Below, piece after piece: positions 55,171 through 63,825 of a DNA stretch of 64,000 nt. Position 1 is the first letter of the stretch, and every line of letters begins with the position of its first letter. The translations under genes and the position numbers were made by a program. The notes beneath the pieces were generated by a model. That model made no database searches and was not told the origin of the DNA. It saw only the letters and a list, made by a program, of their open reading frames with translations. Source of the DNA: Bdellovibrionales bacterium CG10_big_fil_rev_8_21_14_0_10_45_34 (GTDB taxonomy: Bacteria; Bdellovibrionota; Bdellovibrionia; Bdellovibrionales; 1-14-0-10-45-34). The DNA lies in NCBI GenBank assembly GCA_002778785.1, contig PEZS01000011.1:248001-312000 (forward strand). The letters are read 5' to 3'.

Positions 55171-56172
55171 CTATCGCGGCGTTATGACCGCCGTCTCTCC
55201 ATTCGCCTGTGCCGACTTTGGAGAGGTTTCGACTGCATTTTTTACTTCATTTTCAGCTTGCGGGGCCCCGTTAGATGCAGTTGTGCGCGGAAGTATTTCC
55301 CCCATGGCGGTAGGTTTTTTTAACATCGAAGAGGTAAACTTTTCCTTATCGGTAGTCCCATCTACTGATGGTTTTTCCTTAGCCGTGGGATTTTCGGCCT
55401 TAAGGTTTTGCGGCACTGGCTTCGTCAAGTTAGAGGTCTCTTTTGGAGCAAGACTTTGAGAAGCTGATGCGCTGGCTTCAGCCCTACCAGACTCTTTTGA
55501 GGCAGTGTCAGTTTTAGGATCCTCTGAACGCTTCTGTTCGTCTACTTTTGCACCGGCTAACTCTGAAGAGGTTTTTGAAGCCAAATCACCTGCGTCACCG
55601 GCTCCCTTCAAGCCCTGCCCAACAGATCCGCCAGATGGCCCTTCGCCTTTAAGCACTTCTTCACCGGTACCATCGAGTCCCGCTATTGACCCAATCTCGA
55701 CTTCATCACCAACCATAATACCCTCGTAATTGAGTACAACCGGAGGGCTAAAATTCACTTCGTTGATTTTCGCTACCGACGCATGTTCTGTTGTCCAGCT
55801 CACCTTTATTTCACCTACTGGCACCAAGATATCGCTAACCGTTGTTCTGCCAGCATTGTCATGAATAGGTAGCCTGCGATGAACGACAAAGGTTGTTCCT
55901 ACTTTGATTCCATCGGATGAGCCTCCGTTGAGGTAGTAGTCATGTTTAGCAAGATCCGATTCATGCATCTGCAGTCTTTTGTTCACCTGAACAACGTAGA
56001 ATTTGTTTTTTGCGTAGGCACCGTCTCCGAGCAACACGGCTCCCGCTACTACACCTGCCGCCGCAGCTTGCTTGGGTAGAATTCCTTCGAGCCATTTAAG
56101 AAAATCAAGAAGACTCGTTGGCTTTTTTGATGGAGAAATTGGGATACTATTCGTCCCTGGCACTTTAGACAA
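55171..56172 (-). CDS. Membrane-associated protein of unknown function, in flagellar run
   Basis: A 333-residue protein. A hydrophobic segment (about 35-55, AAAAGVVAGAVLLG) is followed by a compact beta domain (about 58-165: YYLNGGSSDGIKVGTTFVV, LVPVGEIKV, YEGIMVGDEV), resembling beta domains of flagellar ring-assembly protein FlgT or similar, and then a long Ala/Lys/Glu/Pro-rich tail without domain. It begins with TTG after GAGGTGA. It lies between fliW and prmA on the same strand. Function unknown; a flagellar role is inferred from place only. Confidence 0.5.
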   Translation of the reverse strand: MSKVPGTNSIPISPSKKPTSLLDFLKWLEGILPKQAAAAGVVAGAVLLGDGAYAKNKFYVVQVNKRLQMHESDLAKHDYYLNGGSSDGIKVGTTFVVHRRLPIHDNAGRTTVSDILVPVGEIKVSWTTEHASVAKINEVNFSPPVVLNYEGIMVGDEVEIGSIAGLDGTGEEVLKGEGPSGGSVGQGLKGAGDAGDLASKTSSELAGAKVDEQKRSEDPKTDTASKESGRAEASASASQSLAPKETSNLTKPVPQNLKAENPTAKEKPSVDGTTDKEKFTSSMLKKPTAMGEILPRTTASNGAPQAENEVKNAVETSPKSAQANGETAVITPR

Positions 56173-56322
56173 AACTCACCTCGTCCTTGGTAGGTAACCT
56201 TCCGTAGCTTGTCTGTGCCATCCTGGCTTAATACTTTACGGATCAAAGCGAGACAAACTTGAGGCCACTGGCCGTTAGCCGAGTGCAATAGTCACTCTTG
56301 GGACGATTTCAAATTATCTAAT

Positions 56323-56853
56323 CTAAGGATTTGATTCGGGCGGCTTTACAGAAACTGAAGAAAGACGAACAGTGATGCCGTCTAAAATGGGTTTTGCCCA
56401 GTTCGGCGAGGCCGCTAATTTCTTTTGAAGAATATCGAAAATAGATTCTTTGATTGAAAGATCATTTTCTTGCATCACACATTGGCGCGCAACTTTTGTT
56501 TCAACGTTGACGACGATGGGCGCCTTTACGTTTGCTGTCATTTTTTTAATGTCACTCGGAATTGTGATGATTAAGTAGTATCTGGCCTGACTTTGTTCAG
56601 TGAGACCGAGCGTTGCTAAATCAGTTTTTGTAAGACGAAGTTGAGAATTTAGCCCGAGCAATTCAGGTTCAATAAGAGGAAGAGCTACGTTTTCATCATC
56701 AACACTTTGAAGCCAGAGAAAAACGTCATCCTCAGGATCATCAAGAATGGCAAATGACCGCAAACTTTCGAATCCAAGAATTCCTTCGGGGAAGGAAACT
56801 TTTTCATCCTCTCGGATTTGGATTCGGCCAAATCGGCTTGATCGAACTTCCAT
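56323..56853 (-). CDS. fliW: Flagellar assembly factor FliW
   Basis: A 176-residue protein that binds CsrA and flagellin; it frees flagellin mRNA from CsrA when flagellin levels are low. Family features: the FGRIQI start, FPEGILGFESLRSFAIL, FLWLQSVDDENVALPL and the C-terminal region NVKAPIVVNVETKVARQ. AGGGGGT lies before ATG 56853; a frame to 56901 is not favoured. It follows csrA after a repeat-containing gap of about 310 bases. Together they form the CsrA-FliW switch known from Bacillus and Campylobacter. Confidence 0.93.
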   Translation of the reverse strand: MEVRSSRFGRIQIREDEKVSFPEGILGFESLRSFAILDDPEDDVFLWLQSVDDENVALPLIEPELLGLNSQLRLTKTDLATLGLTEQSQARYYLIITIPSDIKKMTANVKAPIVVNVETKVARQCVMQENDLSIKESIFDILQKKLAASPNWAKPILDGITVRLSSVSVKPPESNP

Positions 56854-56977
56854 CTGACCCCCTACACTTAAAAGGATGCCGATAAAGGTTAGACACGGCA
56901 AGACAAAATACAGGTGTAAAAACTAGACCTTACGCCCAGTGTTATTTTTAGAGTGGTCGAGGTTGATAAGGCTTCGT

Positions 56978-57162
56978 ATGCAAGGCGGCAGGTTTAAAAG
57001 CGAACGAGGCGCTTAAGCACTGCTGCGTAGAAGCGTGATTTCGAGGGGCTCTTGAAAAGGTACTAGATGCAAGGCCGCAGCTATAAAAGCGAACGAGGCG
57101 TAGTCCTCTACGTCGAGGAGCTTTTATAGCGAGAACGCCGCAGATAGTATCTTTTCAGAGTC
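56978..57162. repeat. Palindromic element between csrA and fliW, with a partial second copy
   Basis: The gap 56854-57164 holds a ~115-base near-palindrome (57047-57162): CTCTTGAAAAGGTACTA...TAGTATCTTTTCAGAG, inner CTATAAAAGC / GCTTTTATAG, and CGTAG/CTACG closing on TCCT (57104-57107). A 34-base block (57067-57100) repeats at 56978-57011 with 31 of 34 bases equal, but that copy lacks the second arm. Such elements are known as intergenic palindromic repeats in other bacteria. No gene is in this gap, and no T tract follows. Confidence 0.75.
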
Positions 57163-57164
57163 AC

Positions 57165-57398
57165 TCAGGATTTTTTGAGGATTTTGGCTACTTGCCGTGT
57201 ATCCGCGGACGCCGCAGCCGACACGGATTGACGATTTTGCTCTAAAATTGCGGCGTACACTTCTTCGCGATGAATTTTGGTTTCGGATGGGGCCTGTATG
57301 CCCAGACGAACTTGCTTACCTTTAATGGAGACAACCGTAATTTTGATATTGTCGTCTATGGTGATGCTTTCACCCAATTTTCTTGTCAGAACCAGCAT
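57165..57398 (-). CDS. csrA: Carbon storage regulator CsrA
   Basis: A 77-residue RNA-binding protein that binds GGA motifs in mRNA leaders and blocks or alters translation, controlling motility and metabolism. [23 protein letters not shown] and GKQVRLGI are the family core; the REEVYAAI helix contains the RNA-contact region. The C-tail (about 57-77) is 15-20 residues longer than usual. GAAGGAGT lies before the ATG. It follows flgL in the same direction and precedes fliW. Confidence 0.96.
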   Translation of the reverse strand: MLVLTRKLGESITIDDNIKITVVSIKGKQVRLGIQAPSETKIHREEVYAAILEQNRQSVSAAASADTRQVAKILKKS

Positions 57399-57513
57399 AA
57401 TGTCGACTCCTTCAACATCGTCGAACTAACCAACTGCGACCACGCAAACGAAAACCCTAATGGCTCTCAAATTGTTTTACGGCAACTTTCGGTTGGAACT
57501 GTAGCTATTATTT

Positions 57514-58617
57514 CTATCTTAGGAAGTCAAGAAGACTTAGTTTGGACATTTTACTAGAACTATTCAAAGTAGCCTCTAATTGAGTTTGGTTTTTACTCAT
57601 GTCTGAAAAAACTTGATACACGTCTGCATCTTCTTGCGATGACACAAGCGCTTTAGCATCGCCAGAAAGTCGTTGATTTGTTTGAAACGCACTATCAAGC
57701 GCCATTACGCGAGAACCTACCTGCGCTCTAGACATGACAACTTGGTTGATTGCATCGTCTACACGCTCTAAGGACTCTTGAATAGTTGTTGTGTCGTTGG
57801 ACTTTAGACCAATTGAAAGAGAGCGAACAACATTGAATATATCACTGCCCTCTGGTTGCAAGCCTACGCCATCGTCTCCCACTGGAACTTCAGGATGTGC
57901 AGCAGACAAAACAGACGCAGGACCTCTCACCTCAGGACCTTTCAAACCCTGTGTTTTTTTCAATTCAGCAATTTCTGCTTCTTGCGCCTCGCGAAGTTGA
58001 GTCTGTTTAATACCCTCTGGTGTTCGATCTACATTTTTGCCTTCAGCGAAGGCCGATCGTGAAGCGGCGTCCTGACCTAAAAATACTTTATGGCCTGGCA
58101 TATTCATCGCTATATAGCTGCTTTTATCAATCTCAATCATTATCTCGCCATCATCGCCATGATACTCGCCCCGTGAACTGAACGGAGCCGCCGTTGTTTT
58201 GAAACCTCCAAATAAGTAGCGCTCACCTATTCTTCGATTTCCGATTTGTACAACTTGATTGAGGATTTGGTCTATTTCGGCAGCAACTGTTTTTCGAGTG
58301 ATTGCATTTGCACCAGCTTCATTCGCCTGACCAATTGCTAACTCTTTAACTCTGACGAGAGCTTCGTTAAGATCACCTAATGATTGTTCGGAGTATTCTA
58401 AGAAGGCTCTGGCAAGATTGATGTTTTTTTCATATTGATCCATACCTGCCATATCAGTCTTTGCGGTGAGAGCCCGCGTCGTCGCCACAGGATCGTCTGA
58501 GGGCTTAGTTACTCGCTTAAGTGTAGCAGCTTGATCTTGCAGCTTGGAGGATTCAGAACGATTTTTCATTATGTTCTGATTCATTTGGGTGTAGTTCATG
58601 TTATCTGCAATACGCAC
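57514..58617 (-). CDS. flgL: Flagellar hook-filament junction protein FlgL
   Basis: A 367-residue flagellin-like protein that joins hook and filament with FlgK. The N-terminus MRIADNMNYTQMNQNIMKNR and C-terminus QTQLEATLNSSSKMSKLSLLDFL are the conserved helices that pack in the axial structure; the middle part is variable. It is secreted by the flagellar export system. It follows flgK by 9 bases. Confidence 0.93.
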   Translation of the reverse strand: MRIADNMNYTQMNQNIMKNRSESSKLQDQAATLKRVTKPSDDPVATTRALTAKTDMAGMDQYEKNINLARAFLEYSEQSLGDLNEALVRVKELAIGQANEAGANAITRKTVAAEIDQILNQVVQIGNRRIGERYLFGGFKTTAAPFSSRGEYHGDDGEIMIEIDKSSYIAMNMPGHKVFLGQDAASRSAFAEGKNVDRTPEGIKQTQLREAQEAEIAELKKTQGLKGPEVRGPASVLSAAHPEVPVGDDGVGLQPEGSDIFNVVRSLSIGLKSNDTTTIQESLERVDDAINQVVMSRAQVGSRVMALDSAFQTNQRLSGDAKALVSSQEDADVYQVFSDMSKNQTQLEATLNSSSKMSKLSLLDFLR

Positions 58618-58626
58618 TGTCTACCT

Positions 58627-60048
58627 CTAAACCATGTTAATCACTGTCTCTAATAGCTCATCAGCTACTTGCACCATCTTTGCCGATGCTTGATACGCCT
58701 TTTGAAACTCAATCATCTTGACGGTTTCTTCGTCTAGAGAAACTCCGCTAATACTTTCACGTACGTTATTTAACTGAGACACGATACCCTTCTGGTGCTC
58801 CGTTACGGAGTTTGCTTTTTTCGTTTGTACAGCAAGCTTGCCAACAATTCCGTTATAATGGTCGTTAACCGTGCTCTCTCCATCCCCCATAATGCGTCGA
58901 TCTTGAATAGAAGAGATGAGCAGCGCTATTCGGTTGTCACCTGGAGCGTCTGGCCGAGCACCGGCCGAAATGCGGTTCAGATCCCTGTGAATTTCTGCAG
59001 ACAAATCCATTTGCTCAGCCGCATCTCTCACTTGAGCAAGAGGACTAAAAAAATCTAAACCGGTCTCGCCCTTGGCGTTGTATCCTAAGCGATGCGCTTC
59101 ATTTACTTTCTCTGCGAGAACAAACGCCATCTCATCGAGGGAATGCAAATTATCATTTAAAGCGCCATCTCGAACATGAATCGCTGCTCCGATTGCACCA
59201 CCACGGATGCGCTGAGTAATATCTGTCGGCGCAGACTTCTCTGCAGGAGTAAAATAAATGCTATAATTAGACTCTCGCTTGTTACCCATCTCCGCCGATG
59301 GAGCAGCTTGTAACTGTCCGTAAGAGTATCCCGAAACCAGAACCGCTGTGCCTCCGACAGTTACGTTTAGTTGCCCATCCTCTGACTCAGAAACATTCAT
59401 ATCTATCTTCTGTCCTAAGTCTTTGAGAACTTGATCCCTTTGATCTCTTTCATCGTTTGCGTAGCCGCCATTCAACTCCACCATTTGGATCTTCTCGTTG
59501 AGATTTGCAATCTCTTGCGCCATCCCATTGACCTCTTGAACCTGACTGACAATCTGTTGATCAAGTTCACTTTGTATCTTCTTCAATTGCCCACTGATCC
59601 TTGAAAAGTCTTTTGTTAAGAAAGCGGCAGCTTCTCTCACTTGCGTTCGTGTCGCCAAACTTTCCGGATTATTCGCAAGTTCGCGAAATGAATTAAAGAA
59701 ATCTGATACAAAATTGCTTAAGCCTCGATTTATCTGTTCGTTAAAGATTTGCTCTACTCTTGAGAGCGCGTCCGACTCACTCTGCGAGTAACCAAGTTTG
59801 GAACCTTCACCTAAGATTTGCTTTTCAAGAAAGGGATTGTTAGTCCGAGTGACCGAGGCTGACTTGGCGCCCATCCCAATACGCAGCTTCCCAAGACCCA
59901 CCGGCTCGCTTGTTTGCATTTCCACTCGTTGGCGCGAGTAGCCCTTGGTTCCTTGATTCGCGATGTTGTGCGAAACGGTTTGAAGTGCGGTTTGGCTGTT
60001 CGCCATAGAGCGTTTGCCTATGTCGAGCATTGAGCTAATTTTAGACAT
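58627..60048 (-). CDS. flgK: Flagellar hook-associated protein FlgK
   Basis: A 473-residue junction protein. The N-terminus has the axial motif SNSQTALQTVSHNIANQGTKGYSRQ-type pattern (ANSQTALQTVSHNIANQ), and the C-terminus has the helix EFQKAYQASAKMVQVADELLE with the LLETVINMV end. It is shorter than Salmonella FlgK, lacking part of the exposed domain. It follows flgN on the same strand. Confidence 0.94.
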   Translation of the reverse strand: MSKISSMLDIGKRSMANSQTALQTVSHNIANQGTKGYSRQRVEMQTSEPVGLGKLRIGMGAKSASVTRTNNPFLEKQILGEGSKLGYSQSESDALSRVEQIFNEQINRGLSNFVSDFFNSFRELANNPESLATRTQVREAAAFLTKDFSRISGQLKKIQSELDQQIVSQVQEVNGMAQEIANLNEKIQMVELNGGYANDERDQRDQVLKDLGQKIDMNVSESEDGQLNVTVGGTAVLVSGYSYGQLQAAPSAEMGNKRESNYSIYFTPAEKSAPTDITQRIRGGAIGAAIHVRDGALNDNLHSLDEMAFVLAEKVNEAHRLGYNAKGETGLDFFSPLAQVRDAAEQMDLSAEIHRDLNRISAGARPDAPGDNRIALLISSIQDRRIMGDGESTVNDHYNGIVGKLAVQTKKANSVTEHQKGIVSQLNNVRESISGVSLDEETVKMIEFQKAYQASAKMVQVADELLETVINMV

Positions 60049-60085
60049 TCAGCGTCCTTGCTTAAAGTAGGGCAAGTTTAAAAGA

Positions 60086-60616
60086 TCAAACTTGCTTTCT
60101 CACCAGGCTTCCTGCCAGCGGCGTCGTTTTATCGAGCTTTCCTTTCTTTTTATATGTGACATTTTCTCCCAAGTACTCAGCTAATGACTTTAGCGCCCCT
60201 TCAACTGATCGAAGCGCCGAACGCGTTAAAAGCTGATTACGTCGATTCATTTCAATGACCTCTGATACCAGCTTTTCAAGCGACGTTCGAAAAGCCTCTA
60301 AAGAAAGAACTTCCTTAAATTCGTCTGACTCTCTGTTAGCCTTAACCCACGCTATGAGATCTTTTAATTTCACAGCTTTTTCATCCATCTTCATTTCGCG
60401 AGCGAGAAACAACATCTGCACTCGCCTTTGCTTTTCGAGTTCACTTGCTTGGCGAAGCAAGAATTCTTTTTGCCCAGAAACTTTAGGCATCTCAGATATA
60501 TTGGTCTCTATCAGTAGCTGGTTTTCACGCAAAAGTAGTACACGCAGGGCTTCATAAACTTTGCCCTCTCTCTGGAGTATGCTTTGAATCTCGCTCAAAA
60601 CATGCTTTAGACTCAC
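60086..60616 (-). CDS. flgN: Flagellar chaperone FlgN
   Basis: A 176-residue helical protein. It has the FlgN size, all-helix content, and position between flgM and flgK; such proteins bind FlgK and FlgL before export. Coiled-coil runs (REGKVYEALRVLL, QKEFLLRQASELEKQRR) match the family. Its start overlaps the flgM stop by 4 bases. Confidence 0.85.
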   Translation of the reverse strand: MSLKHVLSEIQSILQREGKVYEALRVLLLRENQLLIETNISEMPKVSGQKEFLLRQASELEKQRRVQMLFLAREMKMDEKAVKLKDLIAWVKANRESDEFKEVLSLEAFRTSLEKLVSEVIEMNRRNQLLTRSALRSVEGALKSLAEYLGENVTYKKKGKLDKTTPLAGSLVRKQV

Positions 60617-60942
60617 TCGTCATCCGATCCGGCATCGAATATCAAATGGTCGTCAACCATACGATCCGCAATTGCCTGCGCATCTACTTTGTACTTTCCA
60701 GAATCAATCAAACTTTGAAGTCTGGCTACTTTTTCTTCGTCGACGTCACTCGTATTCATGGCAATTTCTTTAGCCCTTAAAATGTCTTTCGCTCTTTCCG
60801 AAAGATCTACCTTTGCTGATTCATTATTTAGCAGGGCATCTGCAGAGTTCGCATTCGAAGATTTTTCACTGCCCTTTTGTTGCTCCAGGCCTTTAGCATT
60901 TATTCCTGCAGTTAGATTAGATATATTGCCATTCACCTTCAT
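60613..60942 (-). CDS. flgM: Anti-sigma-28 factor FlgM
   Basis: A 109-residue protein. The C-terminal half (DLSERAKDILRAKEIAMNT, VARLQSLIDSGKYKVDAQAIADRMV) matches FlgM, which holds sigma-28 (FliA) until hook completion lets FlgM leave the cell. The N-terminus is low-complexity. AAGGAG lies before the ATG. Its leader contains an inverted repeat and two GGA sites. Confidence 0.9.
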   Translation of the reverse strand: MKVNGNISNLTAGINAKGLEQQKGSEKSSNANSADALLNNESAKVDLSERAKDILRAKEIAMNTSDVDEEKVARLQSLIDSGKYKVDAQAIADRMVDDHLIFDAGSDDE

Positions 60943-60960
60943 GAGTCTCTCCTTAGTATC

Positions 60961-60979
60961 CTCATTGTATCACAATGAG
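60961..60979 (-). promoter_or_regulatory. Inverted repeat in the flgM leader
   Basis: CTCATTGT-ATC-ACAATGAG is a perfect 8-bp inverted repeat 19 bases upstream of the flgM start. The RNA then reads GAGGAUAC and AAGGAG before the ATG, giving two GGA sites, one being the SD. These could be CsrA sites; CsrA is encoded four genes downstream. This is a prediction. Confidence 0.4.
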
Positions 60980-61014
60980 ACAGCTTCGTGTGCGGATATC
61001 GTTGCAGCTGGCCT

Positions 61015-61746
61015 CTAAAAGTCCATTCCAGCCCTTAGGCTATAGGGGTTTTTAGAGATCTTAAACACAACCTCTCTTCCCGTTGGATGCAATGTACCTA
61101 AAGAAGTTTGAGGGGTAAAACTTTCAGCATCAAGCATGCCCGGATCTAGCGATCCCTGATAAGTGATCTCCCCCTTGAGATCCTGTGAGATGTTAAAGGT
61201 AAATTTCTTTATTCCATCGGGCAGCATTGAGATACTAAGATTGCTGCCTTCGCTGGGAGCCAAGATTCCAACGGAATCCCCTATTTGTTTGTTGGTATCT
61301 GACCTTTTGTACCTAATCTCTACAGCGCCATCGTTTACGGGCTTTACACTCGCCAGAAAGTCGTCTTTTTGTAAAGGGATCGGTCCACTAATCTTTGAAG
61401 GCGACGAACCAAGCTCCGGCATATATCTTTGTACTATTTGGTCGTAAATGATGTCAGCAAGACCTATACCCCCTTGGGTCGCCCAATCATCCGCATAGTG
61501 GTCATCGAGTTGTTCGCGAAATATTTTTTCTCCCATAGATGCAGGCATCCATTCGCTTTCTGGAACTGTTGATCTCATTTCTTTAATCATTTGTCTGAGA
61601 AACTGCGATTCGAACATCTTTGCTGCGCCTGCAATTTGCGGATTCTTAGTCGTCTGCGTGTTCGGGCGCGCAGCTTGTTTTTGGCTCTGAGTAACATCCT
61701 GATTTATCGTTCTCGTAATAGGCATTTGAGCTTTGCTAACGTTCAT
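61015..61746 (-). CDS. flgJ: FlgJ-like rod-binding protein without peptidoglycan hydrolase domain
   Basis: A 243-residue protein. Residues 30-110 are the rod-binding (FlgJ N-terminal) domain: AGAAKMFESQFLRQMIKEMRS and AFLADIIYDQIVQ-type ending (GIGLADIIYDQIV). In place of the muramidase domain there is a beta-like C-terminus (about 115-243) unknown to me. It is thought to cap rod assembly. Its start overlaps the small gene upstream by 4 bases (ATGA). Confidence 0.88.
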   Translation of the reverse strand: MNVSKAQMPITRTINQDVTQSQKQAARPNTQTTKNPQIAGAAKMFESQFLRQMIKEMRSTVPESEWMPASMGEKIFREQLDDHYADDWATQGGIGLADIIYDQIVQRYMPELGSSPSKISGPIPLQKDDFLASVKPVNDGAVEIRYKRSDTNKQIGDSVGILAPSEGSNLSISMLPDGIKKFTFNISQDLKGEITYQGSLDPGMLDAESFTPQTSLGTLHPTGREVVFKISKNPYSLRAGMDF

Positions 61747-61997
61747 GTGCTCTGCCTAAGAGAAAAAATAAAAGAGGGAGATGGATCAGACGTCCGTGCA
61801 TCCTGCACTTCGCTCCGCAAAATGGGCTTAGCCTGCTCTGGCGTGCTGACATCTTGCCTCTGTTTCCTGCTGAGAAACTTTAGCGTCCATCCTTGGTCTG
61901 AAACCTCTAACCCACCCCCCGGGCCATGACGCGTCCATGTGTCAGGGCCATACTTAGATTCTATATTTGATTCAAAAACTGCCCAACTTTTTTTCAC
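61743..61997 (-). CDS. Small unknown protein between flgI and flgJ
   Basis: An 84-residue protein, GTG start overlapping the flgI stop (GTGA), and its own stop overlapping the flgJ start (ATGA). It has no signal peptide or membrane helix. Its first half is Gly/Trp/aromatic-rich (GPDTWTRHGPGGGL, GWTLKFL), the second charged. Coupling on both sides strongly suggests it is real and translated with the ring and rod proteins. I recognise no family. Confidence 0.65.
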   Translation of the reverse strand: MKKSWAVFESNIESKYGPDTWTRHGPGGGLEVSDQGWTLKFLSRKQRQDVSTPEQAKPILRSEVQDARTSDPSPSFIFSLRQST

Positions 61998-63064
61998 AAA
62001 ATGTCCAGTTCCCCGTGCAAAGCTCCAGCTGATTTTATACTTTGCAAGATGACGATCAGGTCCTTAGGCGTAATTCCTAGACCATTAAGTGCATTGACAA
62101 GCTCACCCACATTGGCTTCTGGCTCCAACAAGAAAACATTTTGTGATTTGCCGTCTTTCTTTTTCTTATCTCCTCCGCCCACTGTTAAACTCAGTCCTTC
62201 GTGAGTCAAAGCCACTTCAGAAATGCGAACGTGCTTTCCCATCACGATGGTGCCAGTTCTTTGGTTTACAACTACTTTTGCTTTTTGATCCGGATGAAGC
62301 TTCAAGTTTTCGATGAGAGCAAGAAACTCGACTGCATTGCCTTCGTATTGAAAAGGAACAACCATATCGATAGTTGAACTATCTTTTGCTGTTGCATATT
62401 GCCCGCCCAGGTCAGCATTGACAGTCTTCACCAGTCTAGCCGCGGTGGTAAAATCAGGGTTGTGGAGTGTTAATCTAAACATTTTCTTTGAAGCGAAATC
62501 CGTATCTAAATCTCGCTCAATTATCGCGCCCCCGCTGATTCTGCCCACGGTTAGATGTGGCTTTGAACCTTTGGATGTTTCGCCCACAATTACTGAGCCC
62601 TGCGCCACTGCGAACACTTGTTGATTGGCCGCACGCAGAGGGGTTTGGACCAATGTTCCGCCTCTTAAGCTGGAAGCATCGCCGATTGAGTTCACCGTTA
62701 TGTCTAAGGTATTGCCTGCGCGAGCAAATGGTGGAAGCTCTGCAGTTATAAGTACTGCAGCAACATTCTTGCTGACCACTTCCTTTGAATCGAGCTTAAG
62801 GCCGAGTGACTCGAACATACGCGCCAGACTCTTAGAGGTGAATTCCATTTTGCCATCACCCGTGCCGCCCAGTCCTACCACAAGCCCGTAACCAATTAAC
62901 TGATTTGCCCGAACGCCCCGAACATTGGCGAGGTCCTTAACTCGTATGCCATCACTTATAGTTGTCTGTTCATTAAGTTTGACCGCATCTGGTGGTGGCG
63001 CAACCGCTACTCCTGCCGCAAGCAGAACTTTCGCGAAGGGTTCTTTTAGTTTGGTGTTTATCAT
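61994..63064 (-). CDS. flgI: Flagellar P-ring protein FlgI
   Basis: A 356-residue protein of the periplasmic P-ring. Family blocks: RVKDLANVRGVRANQLIGYGLVVGLGGTGD, VAAVLITAELPPFARAGNTLDITV, and the C-terminal TPKDLIVILQSIKSAGALHGEL. The signal peptide at the N-terminus is poor (VLLAAGVAVA). It overlaps flgH by 4 bases and the small downstream gene by 4 bases. Confidence 0.96.
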   Translation of the reverse strand: MINTKLKEPFAKVLLAAGVAVAPPPDAVKLNEQTTISDGIRVKDLANVRGVRANQLIGYGLVVGLGGTGDGKMEFTSKSLARMFESLGLKLDSKEVVSKNVAAVLITAELPPFARAGNTLDITVNSIGDASSLRGGTLVQTPLRAANQQVFAVAQGSVIVGETSKGSKPHLTVGRISGGAIIERDLDTDFASKKMFRLTLHNPDFTTAARLVKTVNADLGGQYATAKDSSTIDMVVPFQYEGNAVEFLALIENLKLHPDQKAKVVVNQRTGTIVMGKHVRISEVALTHEGLSLTVGGGDKKKKDGKSQNVFLLEPEANVGELVNALNGLGITPKDLIVILQSIKSAGALHGELDIL

Positions 63065-63825
63065 TTGAAGTCCTTAGAGAGACTAACAATATCAAAGCGC
63101 GGCTCTATCATCTTAGTCGCGAGAACTTTAGTATCGTTGATATCTTTTGAGTGAACGGTGCCTGCCATGATTACTCGAAACTCGTTTTTACCTATCATCA
63201 AATTCTGATAACCTTTAATTCGGTAGCTCCCATTATCAAGCTGTTCAACAATCTTTCCGGGTATAGCTGACACATCAAACTTGAAATCTTCTTGGGGCTT
63301 CTTGTTGGCCGCCTGGGCTGCAGGTGCCGCTCCTTTATCATCTTTCTTTGCGCCTGATTCGGCTAATTTAGGATCAGCCTCTTCGCCTCCTGCCTCTTTG
63401 AGAGAAGCCAATTCGCGCTCTTTAAGAAGGCTTGCAATAACTTGCGCTTTTGCCTCAATTTGTTTCTTCGGTTCACCGTCTAATTCCACACTGATTGGGT
63501 CGCCCAGCAAACGAACAGAGTTGGGCGCAAACAGATAGCTTGATTGACCGTCCATAACCCAAAGTGAACTGGAGTTTCCATCAAGATTCGCCTCTGACTC
63601 AAAACGATCTTTAGTCATGCGGCGATATTCAACTATTTCGTCATCGACCGGAAGATAGTTGTTCTCTGAATATAACGTGCCCGGCTTCGCATTTGGTTTA
63701 TAAGTCTGACTATTGACATCTTCGGTATCGCCCGAAAAAAATGATTTCATCTTCCTGCCAAAACTTGAACATCCGCAGAGAGTAAACAAAAGTGTCGTGA
63801 TTAGAAAAAATCTACAGAACTTCAA
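63061..63825 (-). CDS. flgH: Flagellar L-ring lipoprotein FlgH
   Basis: A 254-residue outer-membrane lipoprotein with signal and lipobox LCGC. LWVMDGQSSYLFAPNSVRLLGDPISVELDG corresponds to the FlgH core, with an Ala/Lys/Glu-rich insertion (about 120-170) not usual in the family, then NGSYRIKGYQNLMIGKNEFRVIMAGTVHSKDI. TTG 63825 is chosen because GGGGAGGGG is six bases upstream; a TTG at 63840 has no such site. It forms the L-ring around the rod with FlgI. Confidence 0.93.
   Translation of the reverse strand: MKFCRFFLITTLLFTLCGCSSFGRKMKSFFSGDTEDVNSQTYKPNAKPGTLYSENNYLPVDDEIVEYRRMTKDRFESEANLDGNSSSLWVMDGQSSYLFAPNSVRLLGDPISVELDGEPKKQIEAKAQVIASLLKERELASLKEAGGEEADPKLAESGAKKDDKGAAPAAQAANKKPQEDFKFDVSAIPGKIVEQLDNGSYRIKGYQNLMIGKNEFRVIMAGTVHSKDINDTKVLATKMIEPRFDIVSLSKDFK

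Noticed and set aside
57047-57162. Rho-independent terminator after csrA
   Set aside because: The stem is long, but no T tract follows on either strand.
57270-57557. 95-residue ORF on + strand over csrA
   Set aside because: It lies opposite csrA, its leader and the flgL end, which are well supported.
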